The notes below the pieces were generated by a model that searched no databases, was not told where the DNA came from, and was given only the letters and a program-made list of their open reading frames with translations. From CAVQWT01 sp963717705 (lineage in GTDB: Bacteria > Pseudomonadota > Gammaproteobacteria > Burkholderiales > Casimicrobiaceae), in contig CAVQWT010000001.1 of NCBI GenBank assembly GCA_963717705.1, forward strand, positions 36,634 through 100,633: a DNA stretch of 64,000 bases, given 5' to 3'. The translations under genes were made by a program, and so were the position numbers. Positions 25,531 through 32,706 of the stretch are shown here, one piece after another (position 1 is the first letter of the stretch; the number at the start of each line of letters is the position of its first letter).

Positions 25531-27807
25531 ATGGCCTCGCCGCTCCTCGCCAACCTCAATCCGGAACAACTCGAGGCCGTCACGCTGCCGCACCAGTCGG
25601 CGCTGATCCTCGCCGGCGCGGGCAGCGGCAAGACCCGGGTGCTGACGACGCGCATCGCCTGGCTGCTCGCGACCGGGCAGGCTTCGCCGCTGTCGATCCT
25701 CGCGGTCACCTTCACCAACAAGGCGGCGAAGGAGATGCTGATCCGGCTGTCCACGCTGACGCCGGTCAACACCCGCGGCATGTGGATCGGCACCTTCCAT
25801 GGCCTGTGCAACCGGATGCTCCGCGCGCACCACCGCGAGGCGAACCTGCCGCAGCTGTTCCAGATCATGGACACGCAGGACCAGCTGTCGCTGATCAAGC
25901 GGATGTACAAGGCGCACAACCTGGACGACGAGCGGTTCCCGCCGAAGCAGCTGCAGTGGTTCATCGCCGGCGCGAAGGAGGAGGGTCTGCGCCCGAACGC
26001 CGTCGAGGCGGGCGACGAGTTCGCACGCCGCCAGGTCGAGCACTACGCGCTGTACGAGGCGATGTGCCAGCGCGAGGGCGTCGTCGACTTCGCCGAACTG
26101 CTGCTGCGGAGCTACGAGCTGCTCGCGGGGAACGAGCGGCTGCGCGACCACTACCGGCGCCGGTTCTCGCACCTGCTGGTCGACGAGTTCCAGGACACCA
26201 ACGTGCTGCAGTACAAGTGGCTGGGCCAGCTCGCCAGTGCCGAGACCGCGGTGTTCGCGGTCGGCGACGACGACCAGTCGATCTACGCGTTCCGCGGCGC
26301 CAACGTCGCCAACATGCAGCACTTCGAGCGCGACTTCGCCACGTCGGGGACGGCGGTGCGCCTGATCAAGCTCGAGCAGAACTACCGCTCGCACGGGCAC
26401 ATCCTCGACGCCGCCAACGCCCTCATCCGCCACAACCAGACGCGGCTCGGCAAGAACCTCTGGACCGCGGACGCCAAGGGCGAGCCGGTGCGCGCGTTCG
26501 CCGCGCCCTCGGACCTCGACGAGGCCGCGTTCATCGTCGACGTGGTCAAGGGCGCCGGGGCCGACGGCGTGGCGCTCGACGAGGTCGCGGTCCTCTACCG
26601 CAGCAACGCCCAGTCGCGGGTGCTCGAGCACGCGCTGTTCAATGCCGGCGTCCCGTACCGCGTCTACGGCGGGATGCGCTACTTCGAGCGGGCCGAGGTC
26701 AAGCACGCGCTCGCCTACCTGCGGCTGATCGCCGCCCCGGGCGACGACGGCGCGTTCCTGCGCGTCGTGAATTTCCCACCGCGCGGCATCGGTGCGCGCA
26801 CGCTCGAATCGCTGCAGGACGCGGCCCGGGGCCAGGGTGCGCCACTGTGGCAGGCGGCGTGCTCGGGCGCGCTGACCGGCAAGGCGGGCGGCAGTCTTGC
26901 CGCGTTCGTCAGGACGATCGAGGCGATGCGCGCGGCGACCGCGGGGCTGCCGCTGCCGGAGGCGGTCGAGCACGTGATCGAGGCGTCGGGGCTGGTCGCG
27001 CACTACCGGGCCGAGAAGGACGGCGAGGACCGCGTCGACAACCTGAAGGAGCTCGTCAACGCCGCGCAGGGCTTCGTCCGCGAGGCCGAGATCGCCACCG
27101 ACGCGCCGATGCTGTCGGACCGCGTCGCCGCCGACCCGGCCAACCCCGACGACGTCCCCGCCGACGGCGCGCAGGAAGGCGCCACCGATCCGCTCACCGC
27201 GTTCCTGACCCACGCGGCGCTCGAGGCCGGCGAGACGCAGGCGGCGGAGGGCCGCGCGGCGCTGCAGCTGATGACGGTCCACGCCGCCAAGGGGCTCGAG
27301 TTCCACACGGTCTTCGTCACCGGCCTCGAGGAGGGCCTGTTCCCACACGAGAACAGCCTCAACGAATTCGCCGGGGTCGAGGAGGAGCGGCGCCTGATGT
27401 ACGTCGCCATCACCCGCGCCAAGCGGCGCCTCTACCTCACGCTGGCGCAGAGCCGGATGCTGCATGGCCAGACGCGCTACCACATCGCGTCGCGCTTCCT
27501 CGACGAGCTGCCGCGCGAGCTGGTCGCCTGGCTGTCGTCGCGCCGGCGCGCGATCGAGTTCGACGAAAGCGAATGGGGCCGCTTCACCGGCGGCGGCGGC
27601 GCGGCGGTCGATGCGCCAGCGCGCGGCGTGGAGACTCCGGCCGGTCCGACGTGGAAGATCGGCCAGAGCGTGCGCCACGCCAAGTTCGGCACCGGCGTCA
27701 TCGTCGATGCCGAGGGACGTGGCGCCGATGCCCGCGTCCAGGTCAATTTCCGCGACGCCGGGATGAAGTGGCTCGCGCTGGAGTACGCCAGGCTCGAAGC
27801 CGTCTGA
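25531..27807 (+). CDS. uvrD: ATP-dependent DNA helicase UvrD/PcrA
   Basis: Superfamily 1A 3'-5' helicase of nucleotide excision and mismatch repair, 758 residues from the ATG at 25531 (a TTG two codons upstream is also possible). Motifs in order: AGAGSGKTRVL (I), VTFTNKAAKEM (Ia), VDEFQDTNVLQYKWL (II), VGDDDQSIYAFRGA (III), LEQNYRSH (IV), LMTVHAAKGLEFHTVFV (V) and EEERRLMYVAITRAKRRLYL (VI). The last 50 residues form the C-terminal Tudor-like module (VRHAKFGTGVIVDAEG) known from UvrD/PcrA. It is a single gene, convergent with the sulP-type gene downstream. Confidence 0.96.
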   Translation: MASPLLANLNPEQLEAVTLPHQSALILAGAGSGKTRVLTTRIAWLLATGQASPLSILAVTFTNKAAKEMLIRLSTLTPVNTRGMWIGTFHGLCNRMLRAHHREANLPQLFQIMDTQDQLSLIKRMYKAHNLDDERFPPKQLQWFIAGAKEEGLRPNAVEAGDEFARRQVEHYALYEAMCQREGVVDFAELLLRSYELLAGNERLRDHYRRRFSHLLVDEFQDTNVLQYKWLGQLASAETAVFAVGDDDQSIYAFRGANVANMQHFERDFATSGTAVRLIKLEQNYRSHGHILDAANALIRHNQTRLGKNLWTADAKGEPVRAFAAPSDLDEAAFIVDVVKGAGADGVALDEVAVLYRSNAQSRVLEHALFNAGVPYRVYGGMRYFERAEVKHALAYLRLIAAPGDDGAFLRVVNFPPRGIGARTLESLQDAARGQGAPLWQAACSGALTGKAGGSLAAFVRTIEAMRAATAGLPLPEAVEHVIEASGLVAHYRAEKDGEDRVDNLKELVNAAQGFVREAEIATDAPMLSDRVAADPANPDDVPADGAQEGATDPLTAFLTHAALEAGETQAAEGRAALQLMTVHAAKGLEFHTVFVTGLEEGLFPHENSLNEFAGVEEERRLMYVAITRAKRRLYLTLAQSRMLHGQTRYHIASRFLDELPRELVAWLSSRRRAIEFDESEWGRFTGGGGAAVDAPARGVETPAGPTWKIGQSVRHAKFGTGVIVDAEGRGADARVQVNFRDAGMKWLALEYARLEAV

Positions 27808-27814
27808 AGGTGGA

Positions 27815-27835
27815 CATCGGCGCTGCGCGCCGATG
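27815..27835. other. Perfect hairpin between uvrD and the SulP gene
   Basis: A 9-bp perfect stem with a TGC loop (CATCGGCGC-TGC-GCGCCGATG) begins 7 bp after the uvrD stop, in the 105-bp convergent gap. There is no T tract on either side, so it is not a classical intrinsic terminator, though it could stabilise the 3' end of the mRNA. Confidence 0.45.
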
Positions 27836-27912
27836 CGGCGCACCGCGCAGGGGCCCCAAGCCGGCGCGCCTGCCGCCATCACGGCCGACCGCCCCGCAGC
27901 GGCGATCGCGCG

Positions 27913-29631
27913 TCAGGACCCCGCGGGGAGTCGGAGGAAGTCGTCGACGGCCGCCGACGCCGACTCGAAGAAGCGCTCGACGGACAGCCGCCGCCCCGCG
28001 GTCAGCGCCAGCAGCTGCTCGCGCAGCGGGCGGTTGGCGCGCGCGATCCGGACGTCGACGCCGGCGCGCTCCATCCGGTCGTGAAAATCGAGCAGCACGT
28101 CGGTCGCTGAGATGTCGACGTAGGGCACCGAGCGCAGGTCGAGCACGAGGCAGCGCACCGGCGGGTCGGCGCCGTCGACCAGCGCCTGCAATCTTTCGGT
28201 GACGTGCCGGGCGTTGGCGAACACCAGCGGCGCGTACAGCCGGTAGACGACGACGCCCGGGGGGCTGTCGCCGGGCTCGTCGTCGTCGAGGTCGTGAAAG
28301 CGGCCGTCGGCCGACAGCCGCCTCAGCACGGCGTCGCGCGGCCGGGCGACGTCGAGCACGACGTGCAGCACCGACAGCACGATGCCGACGAGGATGCCGG
28401 GCAGCACGCCGAAGGCCACCACGCCTGCGGTGACGGCGAGGCAGACGCGCAGCGCGGCGCGATCCTGGCGGCCGAGTTCGCGCACGCCGGGAAGGTCGAC
28501 CAGCATGATGCCGGCGTGGATCAGGATCGCGGCGAGCGCGACCGTCGGCACCTGCGACAGCAACGGCGCGAGCCACAGCACGAAGGCGAGCAGCAGCCCC
28601 GCGGCGATCCATTGCGCGAGCGGCGTGCGGCCGCCGGCGGCGACGGCAGTCACGGTGCGCGAGTTGCTCGCCCCCACGGTGAACCCCCCCATGGCGGCCG
28701 CCGCCACGTTGGCGAAGCCCAGCGCGTTGAGCTCGCGGTTGGCGTCGACCGTGGTGCCGATCCGCGCCGCGACGGCGCGGACCAGCAGCACGCCCTCGGC
28801 GAACACCAGGAACGCGGTGGCGAGCGCGCCGGGCACCAGCGCCGCGATGTCGGCGAGCGAGAGCGAAGGCAGCGTGGGTGCAGGAAGCCCGCGCGGCACC
28901 GCGCCGAGCAGCGCGACGCCGCGGGCCGGCAGGTCGAGCGCACGGGCGGCGATCGTCGCGACGATGCAGGCGACCAGCGCGCCCGGCAGCCAGGGCAGCG
29001 CCCGGCGGAGCACGAGCAGCAGCGCGATCAGCACCGCACCCAGCGCCAGCGTCGGACCGTGCGCCAGCCCCAGCTTCGTCGCCGCCTCGACGATCCGTGG
29101 CACGAACGCGTCGTGCGACAGCGGTATGCCCAGCAGCTTGTGCAGCTGCGTGCCGATGAGCACCAGCGCGGCGCCGTTGAGGTACCCGACCAGCACCGGC
29201 TTGGACAGGAGGTCGGCGAGCGCACCGGCGGACAGCCGCGCCGCGATGATCAGCGCAATCCCGACCAGCAGCGCCAGCGCGACCGCGAGGGCGGCGGTGC
29301 GCGCCGGGTCGCCGGCGGCGAGCGGGACGACGGCGGCCGCGGCCAGCAGCGCGACGGTCGCGTCGGGGCCGACGAACACCGGCGTGCGCGCGGCGAACAG
29401 CGCGTAGCCGGCCATCGCCGCCAGTGCCGTGTAGAGGCCGACGACCGGCGGCACGCCGATGAGTTCGGCGTAGGCCAGCACCGAGGGAATCATCACCACG
29501 CACGCGGCGATGCCCGCGGCGAAGTCGCCGGCGAGCGCGGCGCGAGGATAGTCTCGCAGCGCGGCCAGTCCGGGCAGCCAGCGGGCGAGGCCCCGCGGCG
29601 GGTAGGTCGCGGCGGGACGCTCGTCGTTCAT
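27913..29631 (-). CDS. SulP family anion transporter with STAS domain
   Basis: Inner-membrane anion transporter of 572 residues. The N-terminal transport domain has about a dozen hydrophobic segments beginning near residue 30 (DFAAGIAACVVMIPSVLAYA, LIGVPPVVGLYTALAA). The C-terminal STAS domain, from about residue 450, includes the LDLRSVPYVDISATDVLLDF region. The family carries sulfate, bicarbonate or dicarboxylates; the substrate cannot be read from sequence, and no cysteine-synthesis or carbonic anhydrase gene is adjacent. It is the last gene of a leftward run, 24 bp after the BPSS1780-family gene. Confidence 0.9.
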   Translation of the reverse strand: MNDERPAATYPPRGLARWLPGLAALRDYPRAALAGDFAAGIAACVVMIPSVLAYAELIGVPPVVGLYTALAAMAGYALFAARTPVFVGPDATVALLAAAAVVPLAAGDPARTAALAVALALLVGIALIIAARLSAGALADLLSKPVLVGYLNGAALVLIGTQLHKLLGIPLSHDAFVPRIVEAATKLGLAHGPTLALGAVLIALLLVLRRALPWLPGALVACIVATIAARALDLPARGVALLGAVPRGLPAPTLPSLSLADIAALVPGALATAFLVFAEGVLLVRAVAARIGTTVDANRELNALGFANVAAAAMGGFTVGASNSRTVTAVAAGGRTPLAQWIAAGLLLAFVLWLAPLLSQVPTVALAAILIHAGIMLVDLPGVRELGRQDRAALRVCLAVTAGVVAFGVLPGILVGIVLSVLHVVLDVARPRDAVLRRLSADGRFHDLDDDEPGDSPPGVVVYRLYAPLVFANARHVTERLQALVDGADPPVRCLVLDLRSVPYVDISATDVLLDFHDRMERAGVDVRIARANRPLREQLLALTAGRRLSVERFFESASAAVDDFLRLPAGS

Positions 29632-29655
29632 CGCCGCGAGGCCCCGCGCCCGGCG

Positions 29656-30489
29656 TCAGTCGACGCGCTCGCCGCCCGGCGCCGCGTCGGCATCCGCGGG
29701 CGACTCGTCGGCGTGGAAGAGGTCGCGGTAGCTCACGTAGTCGCTGATGTGAAGCGTGGCGACGAACAGGAAGAAGTACGGCATCAGCGTCAGCAGGGCC
29801 ACGGTGAATGCCAGATCCCGCGGCGCCACCAGCGCGATCAGGCCGGTGACGATGCCGGGAACGACGCCGCCGTAGAAGAACAGCATCAGGCCGTACACGC
29901 TCACCGGGCGCCAGTTGGCGAGGCAGCAGCGCAGGCTGGTGGCCAGCGCGCGCCCGGGGCCGCAGCCCTGGAAGACGACCAGCGCCGGCGCGAACCAGAT
30001 CGCCAGCACGACGGGGGTCGCGCACACGGCGGCGAACAGCATCGCGAGCTGGACCTCGCCGGTGGCGAACGCCGCTTCGTCGGGCTTGAGCTTGCCCGAC
30101 AGGAGGTCGAGCGTCTTGCCGCCGTCGACGAGCGAGGTGGAAAGCAGCGCGAGGCCGACGCCGCCGACGAACACGACGCCGATCGCCAGCAGCGCGGGGA
30201 CATTCGCGGAGAAGCCGCGGAAAAGCAGCTTCAGTTCCGGCGTGCCGCCGCGCTCCTGGGTCCAGGCCGCGGCGAGGAAGCCGACGGCGAACACCGGCTT
30301 CAGCAGCGGCGCGACGACGCCGCCGACCAGCGGCACCAGGTCGACCAGCCCGAGCAGCAGGTAATAGAGCATCAGCAGCAGCAGCCACGGCAAGCGGTGC
30401 GCCGACAGGCGCGCGTAGGCTTCGCGCAGCCAGTGCACGCCCCGCGACGCGTCGCGGCGGGCGAAGGGGACCGCCGTGGCCGGCGTCAC
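29656..30489 (-). CDS. BPSS1780 family membrane protein (paralogue 1)
   Basis: Integral membrane protein of 277 residues belonging to the betaproteobacterial BPSS1780 family, function unknown. Around six hydrophobic segments are visible (LPWLLLLMLYYLLLGLVDL, ALLAIGVVFVGGVGLALLS, LAMLFAAVCATPVVLAIWF and others). The family-type segment APALVVFQGCGPGRALATSL is followed by a terminal YRDLF motif. The start is GTG at 30489, overlapping the thrB stop as GTGA, so the two are translationally coupled. A second homologue lies at 35546. Confidence 0.82.
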   Translation of the reverse strand: MTPATAVPFARRDASRGVHWLREAYARLSAHRLPWLLLLMLYYLLLGLVDLVPLVGGVVAPLLKPVFAVGFLAAAWTQERGGTPELKLLFRGFSANVPALLAIGVVFVGGVGLALLSTSLVDGGKTLDLLSGKLKPDEAAFATGEVQLAMLFAAVCATPVVLAIWFAPALVVFQGCGPGRALATSLRCCLANWRPVSVYGLMLFFYGGVVPGIVTGLIALVAPRDLAFTVALLTLMPYFFLFVATLHISDYVSYRDLFHADESPADADAAPGGERVD

Positions 30490-31475
30490 AGCGGCGACCG
30501 TGGCGACGCGCCGGTCCCGGCGTCGGGAGGCAGGCGGGCGGGGCGGGCGATGCGGTCGCGCAGCACGCGTTCGAAATGCGACGGGTCGTGCGCCTGGACG
30601 AGTTCCCCCGGCCGGGGGAGATGCAGGTCGTACAGCCGCGACAGCCAGAAGCGCAGCGCGGCCGCCCGCAGCAGCGACGGCCAGTGGTCGCGTTCCTCGC
30701 CGGTCAGCGGACGCTGCCGCTCGTACGCGCCTATGAACGCGCCGACGCACGCGGATTCCAGCGCGCCGGCTTCGGCGCCGTCGCGAACGATGCACCAGTC
30801 GTTGACGGCGATGGCCAGGTCGTAGGCCAGGAAGTCCGTGGCGGCGAAGGCGAAGTCGATGATGCCCGCCACGCGGTCTCCGGCGAACAGCACGTTGTCG
30901 CAGAACAGGTCGCCATGCACGGCGCCGCGCGGCATCGTGCCCTTCCCGAACCCCGTCTGGTACCGGAGCTCGGCGGCGAGCAGCGCGTTCTGCTCCTCCG
31001 CGAGAAACGGCTTCACCGCACGCGCGGCCTGCCGCCACCAGCCCGGACCGCGGCGATTGGTCAGCCGCGCGCGGTAGCCGCGCGACGCGACGTGCAGCCG
31101 GCCGAGCGCTGCGCCGACCGCGGCGCACTCGTCGACGCCGGGTGCCAGCACCGGCGCGCCCTCGACGCGCTCGATCAGCCCCGCCGGCTTGCCGTTGAGC
31201 AGGCTGAACAGCGCACCGGTGCGGTCCGGCACCGGCGCGGGGACCGCGGTGCCGGCGCGCGCGAGGTGTGCCATCAGGTTGAGGTAGAACGGCAGTTCCG
31301 CCGCCGGCAGCCGTTCGTACAGCGTCAGCACGTAGCGGCCGCCGCTGGTCGTGACGAAGTAGTTGGTGTTCTCGATGCCCGAGGCGATCGGCGCGAGCTC
31401 GACCAGTCCGCCGACGCTGTAGCGCGCGAGCCAGGCATCGAGTTCTCCGGTGGTGACGGGTGTATAGACGGCCAT
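30486..31475 (-). CDS. thrB: Homoserine kinase (ThrB, aminoglycoside-phosphotransferase fold)
   Basis: Phosphorylates homoserine to O-phosphohomoserine for threonine synthesis. 329 residues, of the APH-like fold used by many beta- and alphaproteobacteria rather than the GHMP-type E. coli ThrB. Diagnostic segments: SGIENTNYFVTTSGGRYVLT near the N-terminus, the catalytic loop AVHGDLFCDNVLF and the metal-binding IIDFAFAATDFLAYDLA. It lies between DUF2782 and BPSS1780-family genes, a layout I recall from Burkholderiales genomes. It overlaps the next gene by 4 bp. Confidence 0.94.
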   Translation of the reverse strand: MAVYTPVTTGELDAWLARYSVGGLVELAPIASGIENTNYFVTTSGGRYVLTLYERLPAAELPFYLNLMAHLARAGTAVPAPVPDRTGALFSLLNGKPAGLIERVEGAPVLAPGVDECAAVGAALGRLHVASRGYRARLTNRRGPGWWRQAARAVKPFLAEEQNALLAAELRYQTGFGKGTMPRGAVHGDLFCDNVLFAGDRVAGIIDFAFAATDFLAYDLAIAVNDWCIVRDGAEAGALESACVGAFIGAYERQRPLTGEERDHWPSLLRAAALRFWLSRLYDLHLPRPGELVQAHDPSHFERVLRDRIARPARLPPDAGTGASPRSPL

Positions 31476-31545
31476 CGGGCGACGCGGTACGCGACGATGC
31501 GCGTGCCGGCGAGTTCGGGGCAGGGGACGGAGTCGGGCCTTCGGA

Positions 31546-31926
31546 TCAGAACGAAAAGAGGACCCACAGCGGGACGCTCAGTCCCGTGTCGAGACTGTCG
31601 CGACGCAGGTAGGTCTCGCCATTGCGGTCCGGCACCAGGAAATAGGGGCGCCCGTGGGGAGGCGTCACCTTGATCCAGACGACCCGACCGGCCACGCGCG
31701 CCTCCTCGACCGTCTGGCCCGCCTTGCGCGTGATCGTGACCTGGGGCTCGAGCTCCGGATCGGTCGCCCCCGGCGGCGGCGGAATCTCGGGCAGCGGTTC
31801 GAGCGCCGGCGGCGGCGGCGCGGGCTGTGCGAATGCGTTGCCGGAATGCGTGGCGACGCCCGCCCCGAGGCAGAGGCTGAAGGCGGCCAGCGCGGCGATT
31901 CCTGACAGTTTGCGGGAGCGGGGCAT
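31546..31926 (-). CDS. DUF2782 domain-containing secreted protein
   Basis: Small exported protein of 126 residues, function unknown. A signal peptide (ALAAFSLCLGAGVATHSGNA, cleavage near FAQP) is followed by a proline-rich linker (PAPPPPALEPLPEIPPPPG) and the DUF2782 core with VTITRKAGQTVEEARVAGRV, IKVTPPHGRPYFLVPD and a terminal SVPLWVLFSF. It sits between the LOG-family gene and thrB, 70 bp upstream of thrB, a synteny shared with other betaproteobacteria. Confidence 0.87.
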   Translation of the reverse strand: MPRSRKLSGIAALAAFSLCLGAGVATHSGNAFAQPAPPPPALEPLPEIPPPPGATDPELEPQVTITRKAGQTVEEARVAGRVVWIKVTPPHGRPYFLVPDRNGETYLRRDSLDTGLSVPLWVLFSF

Positions 31927-31980
31927 GAGGCTATTCCGTAGGCTTGATTCTAGCAGAGCGCGCCCGGCGTCGCGGTCCGG

Positions 31981-32706
31981 CTAGAGGTGCAGCATCCGGT
32001 CGCGCTCGGCGCGGGTCGGCGTGAAGCCGCGGCTCTCGTAGAAGTCGAAAATCGCCTCGACGATCGCGGCCGGGTCGTCGATGACGCGCATCAGGTCGAG
32101 GTCGTCCGCTCCGATCAGGCCGTCGCCGACGAGCCGCTCGCGCATCCAATCGATCAGGCCGCGCCAGAAGTCGCCGCCGACCAGGATGATAGGGATGCGG
32201 CGGCTCTTGCCGGTCTGCACCAGCGTCAGGCATTCGGACAACTCGTCGAGCGTGCCGAAGCCGCCCGGGAGCACGACGTACGCCGAGGCGAAGCGCACGA
32301 ACATCATCTTGCGCGCGAAAAAGTAGCGAAAGCGGATGCCGACGTCCTGGAAGTCGTTGCCGCCCTGTTCGTGCGGCAGCTCGATGTTGAGTCCGATGGC
32401 CGGCGAGCGGCCGGCGTGGGCGCCGCGGTTGGCGGCCTCCATCAGCCCCGGTCCGCCACCGGAGACGACGGCGAACCCGGCGTCGGAAAGCATCCGCGAG
32501 ATGGTCTCGCACTTGGCGTACCACGGGCTGTCGGGGCCGAGCCGCGCGCTGCCGAACACGCTGACGGCGGGCCGGATGCCGCGCAGCCGGTCGGTCGCGC
32601 TGGCGAACTCTGCCATAATCCCCAGCAACCGCCAGGCTTCCTGTCCGTTGCTCGTGTACAACGCCTGCGGATCGACAAGTTCCGGAATCTTGGTGGTAGG
32701 ACGCAT
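31981..32706 (-). CDS. LOG family protein (TIGR00730 Rossmann-fold nucleotide phosphoribohydrolase)
   Basis: 241-residue cytosolic protein of the LOG/lysine-decarboxylase-like family. Characterised members release a base from nucleoside 5'-monophosphates. Signature motifs SGGGPGLMEAANRGA and VLPGGFGTLDELSE are intact. The ATG used here (32706) overlaps the polA start on the other strand within a CATG. It retains the family-like N-terminal helix EAWRLLGIMAEFASATDRL. A later ATG at 32616, preceded by a GGGG stretch, would shorten the protein to 211 residues. The physiological substrate is unknown. Confidence 0.9.
   Translation of the reverse strand: MRPTTKIPELVDPQALYTSNGQEAWRLLGIMAEFASATDRLRGIRPAVSVFGSARLGPDSPWYAKCETISRMLSDAGFAVVSGGGPGLMEAANRGAHAGRSPAIGLNIELPHEQGGNDFQDVGIRFRYFFARKMMFVRFASAYVVLPGGFGTLDELSECLTLVQTGKSRRIPIILVGGDFWRGLIDWMRERLVGDGLIGADDLDLMRVIDDPAAIVEAIFDFYESRGFTPTRAERDRMLHL

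Noticed and set aside
27815..27835. Hairpin after uvrD as an intrinsic terminator
   Set aside because: A perfect stem but no T tract on either strand, so it is reported only as a hairpin.
24039..28202. Very long open frames on the strand opposite real genes (for example 24039-28202 +, 31931-35461 -, 57616-60966 +, 8900-10903 -)
   Set aside because: They lie antisense or out of frame to well-conserved genes (argA/uvrD, polA, gap/tkt, chpA), are Arg/Pro/His-rich with no family motifs, and are explained by high GC, which makes stop codons rare in shadow frames.
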